NCBI RefSeq assembly: GCF_029784165.1
Contig: NC_073696.1
Span: 45,773,858-45,837,857 of the forward strand
Reading direction: 5' to 3'
Source: Wyeomyia smithii
Taxonomy: Eukaryota > Arthropoda > Insecta > Diptera > Culicidae
Length of the DNA stretch: 64,000 nt
Positions 51,022 through 63,890 of the stretch are shown piece after piece. How positions within the stretch are numbered: the first letter of the stretch is position 1; every line of letters starts with the position of its first letter. A model generated the notes under the pieces. That model was given only the letters and a program-made list of their open reading frames with translations, did not search any database and was not told where the DNA came from. Both the position numbers and the translations under genes were made by a program.

Positions 51022-51690
51022 TTTCTCCTCAAAAGGCGGAAAGAGCGAAGTTAGAATTCCCTACGCGCTTCTTCGACATGAACACCTTGTATAGCATTAC
51101 TTTACACCACACGTCTTTTTTTCTGTTTAATGCAGTGCTTCTGTCGCTCGCAAAAAATAAACTAACTTGCTGCACACAGCACAGCCGAGCAAACCAATTG
51201 TGAGAATACACAGGAGTACACCGCAGTGCACATTCCTCTGATAATACAACAGAGCCAACTTGAGTTTTCTCGTATAGAATGTGATGCACCACTTCGCATG
51301 GATTTAATTTTTGTTCGGTTTCTTTCTTTCTACTTCTTTTATTTTTTGTTATTAGTTTCGAGATGCAAAGTAAACTCCACAAAAAACGTAATCCTTTTTC
51401 CTGCCCAGATGCTGCTCTCATTTGATAAATGCGCAAGGCTAACTGTAAAAGCACTGCAGTGAGCTGTGTTGTGTAGTTATTGTGCGCAGTGCCATTTCGT
51501 GAGAGAAAGCTCACCTCAATTTATTATCTCTCAGGTAAACTATTCGAGATTCCACCATGGTGTTTTTGCATGCTCATCAGATACACACGATTCGCTGCTC
51601 GCGCACGCGCGTCAATTTGTCAATTTCCAGTGGAAAAGCAGTTGTTTTCGCAGTGAAAGATTTTCTCTTACACGTTAGTGAGAGGAGAAA
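51022..51690. mobile_element. Possible MITE inserted in the GGAATA microsatellite
   Basis: TTTCTCCTC at 51022-51030 and its inverse GAGGAGAAA at 51682-51690 bound the segment, with TGA on both sides (51019-51021 and 51691-51693). It splits the GGAATA tract, which favours insertion. The inverted ends are only nine bases, so chance cannot be ruled out. Open frames inside are short and look noncoding. Confidence 0.4.
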
Positions 51691-51710
51691 TGACAATAGG
51701 AATAGGACGT

Positions 51711-52119
51711 AAGCGTAATATCACGATAGCTACAGCACACCCGCTCATCTTCCTTTTTTGACGTTGACTAACGTCTATATCGAAGTTAGGCCCCTGAATT
51801 TGAAAATCTAGTAATTCAACCAGGCAAAACCAGAGAAAAGTGGTCAGGTTTTGAGCGCTTATTTTGCAGTCATCTATAATCAGGTTTACGAGGTTTTGGC
51901 ATCAATCGATCAGAAATTCTTTTACGGTTAAATTTATGTAACAAAAACAAACTTTTGTTTGAGATACACTATTGAAAAATTGGTAATAAATATCGATTGT
52001 CTAAATCATATCGCGCAGCCAATCACTACCTCTCTTCCCAAGCACAGTCGACACTAACGGATACAATCGATCTGACTTTGTTGTTATTTTTGTTGTCACT
52101 TTCTGTTTCCGATGTTTAT
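51711..52119. other. No gene seen
   Basis: AT-rich spacer before the tandem array. Nothing recognisable. Confidence 0.5.
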
Positions 52120-53860
52120 GCTGCTGCTAGCGGAAAAAACCTTGCAAATATGCATCTCTTTGTTGGTGTTAATTTTACGACAGCGGCCGGCGCCCCATCA
52201 TTCTGACCCCAAAACCGCACCAGTGACATGCGGACGCTAGGTGATAGCAGCTGAAAGGAAGAAATACAAAATAGTACCGGTCATCTCGTGTCGGTTTCAC
52301 CCGTAATGCTGGTGGCTTTAGTAGTAAATGGCTACTGCAAAACACTTAAATGGCTGGAATTCTGGACGGACTAACCAGGAAACTATAATCGGCAACTGGC
52401 ACCTTTTGGTGCCTCGAAATTTTGGTACAGAAGCGGCTAATTGAATTTTCTGTTTTACCAAATGCTGCTGCTAGCGGAAAAAACCTTGCAAAAATGCATG
52501 TTTGTGTTGGTGTTAATATTATGACAGCGGCCGGCGCAGCATTTAAGAAACATTTGTCTCTACCATTCCATCATCTATGTAGCCCCTCCCTCATTCTATT
52601 TATCTGACGAAGCCTTGGTATAAAACGTATCGTTCGAACATTTCACCCCATCAGTTTCATTATTAAACCGTACCGGATACATACGGACGCTCGGTGTTAG
52701 CAGCTAAAAGGAGGAAAAACAAAATAGTACCGGTCATCTCGTGCCGGTTTGACCTGTGATGCTGGTGGCTACTGCAAAGTACTAAAATGGCTGGAATTCT
52801 GGACGGAAACCAGTAAACAAGAAATCGGCAACTGGCACCTTTTGGTGCCTCGCAGTTTTATAATAGAAGCGGTTAGTTGAATTTTATGTTTTACAATTGC
52901 TGTTGCTAGCGGAAAAAAAACCTTGCAAAAATGCATGTTTATGTTGATGTTAATTTCACGACAGCGCTAGGTGTTAGCAGCTGAAAGGAGGAAAGACAAA
53001 ATAGTACCGGTCATCTCGTGCCAGTTTCACCCGTTATGCTGGTGGCTTTTAGTAGATTAACCAGAAAACAACAATGTAATCGGCAACTGGCACCTTTTGG
53101 TGCCTCGAAATTTTGTCACAGAAGCGGCAAATTGAATTTTCTGTTTTACCAAATGCTGCTGCTAGCGGAAAAAACCTTGCAAAAATGCATGTTTATGTTA
53201 ATATTACGACAGCGGCCGGCGCAGCTTTCAAGAAACATTTGTCTCTACCATTCCATCATCTATGTAGCCCCTCCCTCTTTCTAATTATCTGACGAAGCCT
53301 TGGTATAAAACGTATCGTTCGAACATTTCACCCCATCAGTTTCATTATTAAACCGTACCGGGTACATACGGACGCTCGGTGTTAGCAGCTAAAAGGAGGA
53401 AAAACAAAATAGTACCGGTCATCTCGTGCTGGTTTGACCCGTGATGCTGGTGGCTACTGCAAAATACTAAAATGGCTGGAATTCTGGACGGAAACCAGTA
53501 AACAAGAAATCGGCAACTGGCACCTTTTGGTGCCTCGCAGTTTTATAATAGAAGCGGTTAGTTGAATTTTATGTTTTACAATTGCTGTTGCTAGCGGAAA
53601 AAAACCTTCCAAAAATGCATGTTTATGTTGATGTTAATTTCACGACAGCGCTAGGTGTTAGCAGCTGAAAGGAGGAAAGACAAAATAGTACCGGTCATCT
53701 CGTGCCGGTTTCACCCGTTATGCTGGTGGCTGTTAGTAATAAATGGCTACTGCAAAATACTAAAATGGCTGGAATTCTGGACGAGAATAATCGGAAACTG
53801 GTACCTTTTGGAGCCTCGAAATTTTGTTACAGAAGTTTTGTAAAAGAAGCGTTGCAATTC
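52120..53860 (+). repeat. Higher-order tandem array of long and short units
   Basis: Five units start with GCTGYTGCTAGCGGAAAAAA at 52120, 52464, 52899, 53155 and 53584. Every unit has TAGTACCGGTCATCTCGTG and, further on, GGCACCTTTTGGTGCCTCG (altered in the last). Two long units (435 and 429 bases, at 52464 and 53155) carry an extra block with TATAAAA (52619-52625 in the first) and TCAGTT 34 bases downstream. The other units lack this block. The long-short pair repeats with a period of about 691. The pairs are nearly identical, so the array grew by duplicating the pair. No protein is encoded. Confidence 0.9.
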
Positions 53861-56800
53861 CCTCTACTATTTGCTTCAATGGAATATTTTTTTTTTTTTT
53901 AAGAATACGGTAGTCAACGTCATGCGGTCGTGACTTGAATACCACCCTCCTACTTTTTATAAATGTCCAGGTATAGGATTGTGGATGTCCTTGCGAAGCG
54001 GAGAAGCTGTCATGTTTACACATTGTTACCAGTTATTTTTCGTTTCGACGTGCAGATTGCCGTATTTGATTACTGGTTTATACATGTCTTCCGATCTGAG
54101 CGGTCCTTTCTCCGATGACGATCTTGCTCTTCCGTCGCGAGCAGCTTTCCTATACATTGACGCTTCTCTTTCGACACATATTCGTTGTTGGTAAATATTT
54201 GTAGAACGGGTCTTCTTCCTCAATACTCACATTCTGTGACTTATGGCCTACCACTTGATAACACGACTTTGCATCTCACCTAACACGATGAAGCCGGCAT
54301 CGGTTCAACGATCTATTATTTCAAGTAGGTATCAAGTTTCTAGTCGTCGTCCCTAATTCGTGATGAATTCTGACAAAAATTTATGGTCAAAATCAAGTTT
54401 ATTTTTATGCCGTTTCAGATGTTATCGAAGCCAAATTTACATATATTTAAGAAGCGGGTGCATTCAGTATCATCCGTTCTTAATTACGACAAAATTAACT
54501 TTAGAAAAATCTATGTTTAACATGAGGTTATCGGGCTCAAAAAATCTTTCAACCTAGCATGTCAACGGAGTTATAAGTGAGGTTTTATTCAAATTTGAGA
54601 AATCCGAGACCTAAATTGTCCTTTTGGGCCTTAATTTCTTGACAGTATATCGTAGAGGCTATCTATTTCAAACCTCTGTAGCAAAATAGGTAAAAAAAAT
54701 CTGACGAGAATACATCATCAACAGCATCGCTGTTCACCTTAAACCGCAAGCAGCAGAAATAATTTGTAACACCCATGGAAACCTCCCGAACACAGTTCAT
54801 AACCCCCATTAATTAAAACATGATTTATTAAACTTTGAGCAAGACTTTTTATCGTAGTTTCCTCTTGTTTCATTTATGACCCAGCATGGCAACACCGACC
54901 GTCCCCTCCGCCGGCAAAGAGTGGTAGATGAAGGAAGTATCGTGTGTCGCCCGAGAAGTTGGTGCTGGTAGTAAAAGGCCACGTCGCCACGCCCCGCCAC
55001 CAACGCGCAAAGGCGCTCCATAGTTTTCCATCTGATTAATTTATCCCATTTGCATAATTTACCCCTTCAGCCGGATGCACTCATGCGGATAACCAAGTTC
55101 GTTCTACAATTCCCTGGCTCCGCTGACAGTTGCCGCGAAAGCGCCCCACCGAACGTCAGTTGCGGGTGGCAAGTACTGGTAAACTTTGCAATTGTGGCGG
55201 TTCTGTAGTTAACAATTTCTTCCACAATGGACAGAGTTCCTGCGGGGAGGCTAAAAAGCATACCAGTTGCGAACGTATACTTGAGCAACTATACTTAAAG
55301 CAGTCATTGATTTTGAAGTAGTTTTCTGAGTTTTTTCTCTATTTTTGTTCAGAGCAGATAAACAGAACAACTCGTATCTTCTCATTTTTTAGAAACAGAA
55401 TTGTGAAAAGAACTCCCGCGGAGTATAAGAATGAGTTAATTCATAGACAAAGTTTTGTTTTCTTTGTTTTGCTTCACTACATTCCGTCGTTCAGATATCA
55501 AGAGTCTGATACTGTATAAAAACTCATATTGCTCAGGTAACGCAACGACATCAAGGATAATGTCGCAAAATATAATTAATTAGGAAAATTTTGCAACAAT
55601 GCAAAAACCAACAGTAAACAAGCAATACCATTGTGTAATGGACAACGTAGTTGCTTTTCTTTAATCTTTTTGTTTCGTACAAATATAAACTAGCTACTAT
55701 CAACGTTGTAAATATTTTTTCTTCGTTAATTAAATATATTTATAATTGAGCATGACAATGAAACTGAACTCTACACAGTCACTGCTTCTTTCCCAAGTGC
55801 GAAATAACCCGCCAGAGCTAATGTTTCTCTTTGGAAACTAAATTCTGGTCATCTAGTAGTTAGTAAAAGGGAGCATACTTGTGCCCACCCACTTCAACTA
55901 AAATTGATCTCATTTGCCGGTTCAATTAAGAACTGCATCGCGCGAATCATTCATTATGCAAAAACGAATTTAATTTTAACGCTTTTACAGTTTCGTAAAT
56001 TAAATTCTCAATTGAAATTCATTAACTATTCAGCAAACAAACGCTGATGAGCGAACAAAGCTGCTGACCAAGGGCCGCCGCCGTCTGATGATGACATGAT
56101 TCATGAAGCGCACCGGGTACGTACTTTGACGGGGATATAAATTTATTTAGCTTCTATCAGGTTTATTGAATACGCCGTATGTTGCTTGGAAACAATCACT
56201 TTTCTCCTGTGTAGCCGGTTCCATGCCACATTAACGTTTATAAATAAGATATTCACAACTGAGCTGAGTGGCTCACAAAATGTAGCCAATACATTGATTA
56301 CAGCTACAATAAACATTGTGATACTAGCGAAAAATGTTCATTCAGTTCATATTAAATAACATTGAATGGCTGTAATGAATCTATTAGTTTAGCAAATCAA
56401 AATTTTTCCACGGATAAGGAAAAAGTAACTATTTTGTTCATTTAGATTACATTTCAAAAGATCACAAGCATATATATCAAATGCAGAATGTCTCCAACTG
56501 ATATGGGCAATAAGAAACAATTTTGATTGCGTTTCTTTTCATTTCTCTCTTCATTTCTCTCTGCATTTAACACGCATTCCAATTACTGTGAAAAGATTTT
56601 ATCCACCTTTTTTTCCTTTCACACGAACTGTTTGAAAATGGTTATTTATGCGTACAATGATCCTATTCATTGAACTTAAATTATTCATCCCGCGCTCGTT
56701 GCGCGAACCCCCGTAAATAGCTGCCTACCTTCGATTTGGGTGATTTATTTTCGCTCCATTCCATCAGCGCAGACGTGCCTTCCGTTCAATTGCTTTTTGC

Positions 56801-59079
56801 ATCCAGACAGAGTGAGTCCTTTTCACGGTCTCGAAATAGATCGTTCAAAGCTGCCCTGGCGATGACCAAAAGAAAAAAATAACATTATTAAAATTCAATT
56901 TTCTGTACTCCGAACGGTGAAAATAAAAAAAAAACTAAACCAGAGTCAGCTAATAAATGGCATGTTGTGGCAACCAGGCGCGTTCGGCTGCAACATATGG
57001 ATCAGCCCAGTTCACGGTCGACTGCTCGCTTCGAGAACGGAACATTATTTGTGCTGTTAAGCTGCCACCGTTGCCTCCAGCAGTAGTGTGGTGCCTGGCC
57101 AAATCATCATCATCATGATTGCATTTCGTTGCTCGGCGAAGGGAAATAGAAATGAACTTCCCGTGCGCGCGAAACGAAGAAGGATAACGGCGAAATAGCG
57201 GTCGCCGAAGCCGGCTTTGTGCAGCGGCTTGCATGCTAGGCACTGCGATACGAACGGTTGCGAAGCTAACCGGTGTGTGGCAGGACCGGCAGTGAAAAAT
57301 GTGGCGTGAAAAATCGGAACAGCCTCACTGCAATAATTCAACTAGATGAGGGGGGGGGGATTGTAGCTGGGCTGCAGTAGGTTAAATCTGTGTGAGTGTT
57401 TCCGCATAGAAGAAGGGAAACATAAGCAATGCTTTTAGTGTTTTGATGTTTCAAAATGTTTCGATTATTTGCACTCTTGATGAAAAGCGTGGTGCAAATG
57501 CAACGTGCTGCACTCTTTTCGCTTTAGTAGGGGAGATGTTTTTCCCTCAAGTGTTTGGTTGATAATTAATGAATTAAAAATGGTTTTCGTAGGTCGTTTA
57601 AATTTTACCAAATACTCTGCGTTTTCTGTTTCAATCGGTAATCGCTACAAAACGTTCGTGCTCCATTCCAAATTTTACTTAAGCTTTATGTGACATTCGA
57701 TTAATCGATTAAATAACTTTTTATTTAATAATTTGGCCGTAAATATGTTGGCATTATTCTTTGCTGACAAACATCTTCAGAAGTTATGCGAATGATTTGA
57801 ATTGTTCTTATGGGGGCGCATATTTCAAAATTAACCTTTTATCGTCTACTGTAAACCATGCGCCTCCACTGTCATAGATGGAAACGCAAGAATTAGATCA
57901 ACCAATTTTCAATTCAATAAAACTTTGCACGCTTGATTCATTAAGAGGGAGGTAAGCTTAGCTCTTAGGTATTTTAATTCTTAATGCAGTATTTAATTAT
58001 TATTATTATTTTTTTTTTTTGAAAATATTTCTCATCATATTTTTTTTGCATATTATCAATTCCCTACAACTCGTTCTTAGAAAGTTGCGTTTATAATATT
58101 TTTACGCTGGATTTTCGTTTGAAGGGAGAAGGGGACTATCATCATGAGTTTTTATATCTTAAGCTGATAAGCGCATACAATGTTTTCATTACAACGCATT
58201 ACGGGCAGATTCGAGAAGGTTATATTCTTGAGCTGTTTATTATGACTTGCCAATTTGGACCATCGATCCGTTGCGATGCGAAGCGCTACCATGCATTCAA
58301 AAAACAAGATAACCCAAGCAATATTTATTACTGGTGAAAAATCTCATTCAAAACAAATTATTCAAACATTCCGCTCGGAAGAAAATTGAGTAACACTGTT
58401 TCCACATTTCAGCTTTGGGTAAAATCGATAGATTTATTCAAGAGAATATCTGGTTGCTGGAACTCTATTCCATTTGATTGCTTTTTTGTTCATGTATTTT
58501 ACAAAATTATAACTGTGAACTGTATTCAGCAAAAAGAACGAATTCACTGTTAGCCTTACGCCACTCCAAACCACTAGTGCTTTAAAAATCACATATACTC
58601 TAGAGTAATTTTTAGAGATGGTATAAACTGAAAAAGTTCATTTAAAAACCATAGTGTTTCCAGTAAAGCTGTTCCTTTAAACATTATCCATTTTATAGAA
58701 GTTGCAATTTTGTGATTGATTGACCTAAAAGTGAGTAACGAATTTTTCTTTCCTCATTTTTTCAAATAAAAAGCAACTTTTTGCAGCCAATTAGGGGCGC
58801 ATTTTATAAGAACCAACAGTGCCGAAGACACCATACTTCTATCTTCCTAAATAAATAACTTTTGTGAAGTTTGGTATAGAATGCTATAGAATATTTTTTT
58901 TTCAATCTACCTTTTTTTAGTGTTTTTCTACAGTTTTTAAATGTTTTACAATATTGTTTGCTATAACAAAACACACAATTTTACCGAAAAAAGTTTATTT
59001 CAATCTTTTATTTTTCTTGAGTTATCCAAACATTTTAATAAAATAATGCACTAGTAAGCTTACACATATCTAAATATAA
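53861..59079. other. Long stretch without a recognisable gene
   Basis: Contains an inverted repeat fragment at about 53893-53950 shared with the hop intron (15477-15535), GC-richer patches at 54880-55260 and 56940-57340, and a run of nine or more G near 57350. Open frames are under 100 codons, on conflicting strands, and show no family motif. The GC patches could be unrecognised exons or regulatory DNA, but nothing supports a call. Confidence 0.5.
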
Positions 59080-60857
59080 GAGCAATTCTCGTTGAAACCA
59101 GGCCACTAGGTGCACAAGGTCTTTCGAATTTGATATAAATGCACATCGAATTTTTTGACCCCTCGGTCACCAAGGGGTGAAATAATTTCTAGAAAGTGGA
59201 AATTTTAGCAATTCTTGATGTTTTATTTAAGTAATATCTCTGAAATTTGTTATGGAACCTACTACAAGTAGCACTTTTCTGTAAAGAGGAATGATAGGGC
59301 TTTCATTTGGACTGATCAGAATTTTGACCACCATCTTGAATTATATTAGAAAAATGCTATTTTGACCCTGTTCGCAACTACCGATTTTCAATCTGAGAGA
59401 AGCATCAGAAAGCTGAGAAAAAATGCTATAAAAATGCTTCATCACCATCTGAAAAAAGACCATTTTTTACCGCAAACGTTATTTCGTTTTAGTTCCGTCT
59501 TTTCAATCCTTTTTTTTTGAGAAATATTACAAGATAAATGTCATAAGTAATTTTCAAAATCTGCGTACACAGCGTGTGTAATTTTCACTTCTAAAAATGT
59601 CAGAAAACGCTTAAAAACGGCAAAAGACCGTCGTGGTGGCGAGTACTCCTTTGACATTTTTGTTCAAGATTGTATTTAGACAGCGATTCTTGCCAAAAGC
59701 ATAAGAAAAACCCAAATTAATCCACCTAGCGGTGAGACCCAGCCTTTCTTATTCAAACTTATTACTTGCTAAAATAGAGCCACACGAACACTTCAATTTT
59801 CTGAAAAAACACCTTGATAACATTTGCTGGATTTATTTTCCATCGTAAAAAACAAATTTTTGGTAGTCAACAGTGAAACCATACCTAACAATTGAAACAT
59901 AACATTTAAATACATATGAACATACATTAACACATACAAATAACATGAAATAAATGTTTCAAATATATGACGCGTAATTTGTTTTTGATCGTGGTACAAT
60001 CGAAACGTCACTGTACTCATATTTAGGTTGGACTCGATTGTATATCATTCGATTAGATATCCATTTAGATTCGATTATTTATAGTAGGATTTTTCTTCTA
60101 TTTTAAATATGGAAACTGCTCCCTTATTCATCTCATTAAGCCGATATTCACGAAGAATTCACGGATGAGACACCAAATTTTCAGGAAATCATTCAACAAA
60201 TAAACAAAATACGCTTACGTGCTTTTATGGAATCGTTCAGTATTGTATATTTAGTAAACTTAGCTTGATTTATCCTGAATTTTGTAAAACAAACCATATT
60301 TCACAACGCTCCCATATCCATCTTAAAACTGGAATCACTGCTCAATTATTTATTCACGACTCCCCCATATTCATCACACTGTTAATCATGAAAAGTATCA
60401 CATTATGATGAATGAAGGTAACCGCAGCCCGTCGTAGTAGATTATCTAGATATCCGCTGTAGTTGTTTACGTGCAAAATTGGTAACCTAGGTAACCACTG
60501 CAGTGCTGTCGATTTATGTCAATTATGTCGAAATAATTTAACATTTTCAGTATGATTTTTTCGTATTAACAGAAACTGTTTTGGCAACTTTTGATTTTCT
60601 TCAACGCAGTGAAAACAGATGAAAATACATACAGTTGAAATTTAAGAATTGTAGACATCATCTCATATAAGCTTGTTTTTGGAAATTTGAGGAGAACATT
60701 CCAAAGATTAAAGTATTCTTAGTGTAGTGAGTGATTTTGTTTAGAGATTAAAATAAAAAGTGGTCCGCTAGTAATGTGATGCTAACAATTATGTGCATTC
60801 ATATAAAATTCGAACGACCTTGTGCAACTAGTGGCCTGGTATCAGCGAGAATTGCTC
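59080..60857. mobile_element. 1.8-kb TIR element with GAGCAATTCTCG ends
   Basis: The left end is GAGCAATTCTCGTTGAAACC then AGGCCACTAGGTGCACAAGG. The right end read inward is GAGCAATTCTCGCTGATACC then AGGCCACTAGTTGCACAAGG; similarity goes on for about 70 bases. ATAA abuts both ends (59076-59079 and 60858-60861). The interior is AT-rich and has no transposase; 60115-60390 holds several CTCCC(T/A)TATTCATC motifs. The superfamily is unclear. Confidence 0.75.
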
Positions 60858-61490
60858 ATAAGTCAAACGTCATTGAATTCAGATATTTGTCGCTTGCTAT
60901 TCTTTACATTCGAGAACATGCACTTTAATATATAATATTCAGCTCTGTTTTGGTTGCCCAAAAGTTGCAGTAACAGCTAAGGTTTCCTTCACACAATTAG
61001 TTATAAATTTGTTGAAATACATTGCATACTTATGCCAAAGTGTGATCGGCCTTATTTTGAACCAAAAAAATTACTTCAGCAAAGTTTTCCAATAATTATT
61101 CTCTATTACATAGAAGCTGCAAATTTGTGATTCTCCTGAATGTGGGAAACCGTATTTTACTTTTTATTTTACATTTTACACAAGAATTGTCAAACTTATG
61201 GCACATTTTATATGAAACAATTTTGTCGAAGAAGTCATACTACTATTTGCTTATTTGAATGGACTTTCGTGAAGTTTTTTTATTAATTGCTCCTTAAAAT
61301 CAATTTTTAATATAAGTTTTTGTAGGTATTTGTTATGTTCTTTACACTACACTTTTATTTCACTTCACTTTTTAATTCTATTACTTTACTATAACTACAC
61401 GAACAATTTCACCGGAGAAAGTTCATTTTTATTTTCTATGTATCTTTAGTTATTGAATAACTATCTCTGGATTGAATGGTGTTTAACATA
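60858..61490. other. No gene seen
   Basis: AT-rich. The part near 61080-61280 resembles 58670-58880 (TAGAAG(T/C)TGCAA, GCGAAGA-type blocks, TTTCGTGAAGTTT), and an inverted relative lies at 63070-63190. These look like scattered copies of one old repeat. Confidence 0.45.
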
Positions 61491-62861
61491 CACTACCCGC
61501 CATAAGTTTGCAATCGCTTCTCTGAGTATTGCAACACCAAGTTCGAATATTGCAGTACTCCCAAAATGTTTTGCATCGCCTAGAACAGGCCGATACCTCA
61601 TGATTCCGACAAGCTAAAGAATTGCGAACTTCAGCAGACTTATGTAATATCAAGGATTTTTGGGTGGTGGACAGTTTAGTGCGGAATTCCACCGTTATGT
61701 GCTGCTAGTTTGCACTCAATTATCCCTATTTCGATCTTAACTTATCTCGCGATTATGACTTTCTTCAGAAAGTCAAGGGCATTTGGATGGTGGATGCTGC
61801 AGTATGAAATTTCTCCGTTACATGGCGTTAATGTGCATTCATTCCTTTGTATTGTGATCTTAGTTTAACTTCCTAGAATGTTTCGGTCTTTAGCAAACTT
61901 TTTCGGAAGGTAAAGAGATATTGGTTAAATGACAGCTTAGTGCAGAATTAGGCCTCTATGTGGCATAACAATGCTTTGTACTTTGACCTTAGCTTATTTA
62001 ACGACTCCTACCTCTTAGAAAATTGTGGCCTTCAGCAAAGTTGTTCAGAGGGTTAAGAGCTTCTGGATGCTAAATGCCTTATTGAAGAATTCTACCGATG
62101 CGTGACGCTAGTGAGCATGACATTTCTCGTATTTTGACTTCATCTTATCGCGCAATTTTTACTTCCCGGTCGTCGGTCAGTGCCAGCAAAAAAAATTCTT
62201 CAAGAGTATGTATCGAAATTGTTTTTATTCTGAGGAGTTCTTGTTTTCCAAAGTTTTGTATTTCTACAGAAAAAATTGTAGTCAAAAATCCCTATCCAAA
62301 AATGAGAAATTTATATCACAGAGTTACTGAATATTCGAAAATGAATTCTTGAGATAAATTTCTTTCAAAACTCTCAAAACTAAACGCATTCTAGCGGCAT
62401 CTAGTGGTCTTTATCCCAATCAAACTGCCCATAAATGTAGAGCCCCTGACCTTCCGAACAACTTTCTTAAAAAACGCAATTTTCTAAGTGGTTCAATTCA
62501 CGAGATAAATTTAATTCAACGTATTCAAAATACTAAGTAGACGCTTTCGTCCTTCTGAACAATTTTGCTCAAATCCACAAATTTTGAAGTGGTTGGTTAA
62601 ACATAAAATAAGTTCAAGAAACTTAAAACTATATGCACACTAGGGTAACGTTGCAACCGAATTTGGAATCAAAATTTACACAAACTGGAACCTCTTGATA
62701 ACCTAATCAAATTTGCCAAAGGTCGCAACTCTCTAAGTTTTCGGAATCATGAGAAAAAGGAACATTATTTCAGGTGATGCTGAAATTTTCTGTGTGCTGC
62801 AATATTCAAACTGGGTCTTGCAATACTCAGTGAAGTGATTCCAATCTTATGGCGGGTAGTG
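61491..62861. mobile_element. Tc1-like TIR element without transposase
   Basis: Both ends read CACTACCCGCCATAAG and continue with similarity for about 68 bases (TGAGTATTGCAA, GAATATTGCAG). TA lies on each side (61489-61490 and 62862-62863). The 1,371-base interior has no transposase frame and includes diverged tandem units (61655-62160). Confidence 0.85.
61655..62160 (+). repeat. Four diverged tandem units, period about 130-140
   Basis: Unit landmarks are TGGGTGGTGG at 61661, TTGGATGGTGG at about 61792, TTGGTTAAATG at 61921 and TTCTGGATGC at 62061. Each unit is followed by a TGCRGAATT block, then a TTATGTGGCG-like block, then TTGATCTTA and TTCAGCAAA. Identity between units is low, so the repeats are old. 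Confidence 0.65.
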
Positions 62862-62863
62862 TA

Positions 62864-63748
62864 TACTTCCATATAGACATGTTTTTTCCTACGGATATTT
62901 GGGTTTTAATGATTTTTTTAATAATTTTAATGAAGATTTCCAATAACCTAAGAAATATAAGAGATGAACATAAAGTCGTTCGATGGAATTGTTCGATGGA
63001 ATAGTTTATTATAGTGAAGTAAATTGTAGAACATTCGAAAACTGTAGAAATACAGTATAACAAGTTATACTGAAAGAGTTGATTTTAGATGGTATCCTAT
63101 AAATAACTCAACAAAAGTCTGTTTAAATAGGAAAACAGAAGTATGGTGTCTTCGGCAATGATGTTTCTCATAAAATATGCCACAACTTTGTCGAACAAAA
63201 AACCTTGATGATCTTCGCACGCGCCGCTCGCATAGGTTTGCGGTTTTTGACAAGAAAAATACTCATCGTCCGTCTCGTAATGAGTAAATTTAGCGCGTAA
63301 CATTGTTTGATTCCGTCATTTAGTACGGTGGCACAAACATTTCTTTTCTGTCGCGGTTGTGGAGATGCGGAAATAAACTCAGTATAGGATAACAACGATT
63401 TTGAAATCTCCTTCCTTACAATTTTCTTTCTCACCTTAACGACCGTGAGGATGTGGCCGGCGCCGTTATCGATCTATACAAGAAATTGCAGATTGTTAAC
63501 TAAGCCCAAGTAGCCATATACGTGGTTCTTTGTACAACTTAACTACTTCAGATTCATCACGGAGGAGTAACTTCGAAATGTGCGGTCGTCGAGTTCAAGC
63601 TCAAGCAAAAATGAGAAAAGCTAAATTTGTTTTTCACTTTTCATAACATAACAACTGCTGTAAAATGGAGAATAAATAATGGAACACTTTTGCTGGAGTC
63701 ACTATGGCCTTAAAATCATTTATTTTGGTTAAACAAATTTCGATCATT
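62864..63748. other. No gene seen
   Basis: AT-rich, with an inverted relative of the old repeat noted near 58800 and 61200 (ATGGTGTCTTCGGCAATGAT). Short frames only. Confidence 0.45.
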
Positions 63749-63890
63749 TTACGCGGATTCCGGAATTTCTTTACTCGGGTTCCAGAATTTACGCGGATTC
63801 CGGAATCTACTCGTTTTTTTACGCGGATTCCGGAGTGTTTTTTTACGCGGAATCTGGAATGTACGCGGTTTTTTACGAGGTTTCCTTTTA
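63749..63890. repeat. Short tandem-like repeat of TTTACGCGGATTCCGGAAT
   Basis: Four or five variants of ACGCGGATTCCGGA occur between about 63751 and 63890, spaced 30-45 bases apart by T-rich spacers. It is GC-richer than the surroundings. Noncoding. Confidence 0.8.

Noticed and set aside
51029..51514. 161-codon minus-strand frame
   Set aside because: It has no motif, low-complexity composition, and lies in the possible MITE; a real gene would be a surprise here but cannot be excluded entirely.
52120..53860. CRISPR-like array
   Set aside because: Units are hundreds of bases long with no unique short spacers, and the genome is a metazoan one.
56950..57341. Two overlapping minus-strand frames in a GC-richer patch
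   Set aside because: They overlap in different frames, show no family motif and no splice partners, and contain a Met run from a simple repeat.
58670..63190. A single large element spanning the three related segments near 58800, 61200 and 63130
   Set aside because: Similarity is patchy and orientations differ, and two well-bounded elements lie between them, so they are more likely scattered copies of an old repeat.
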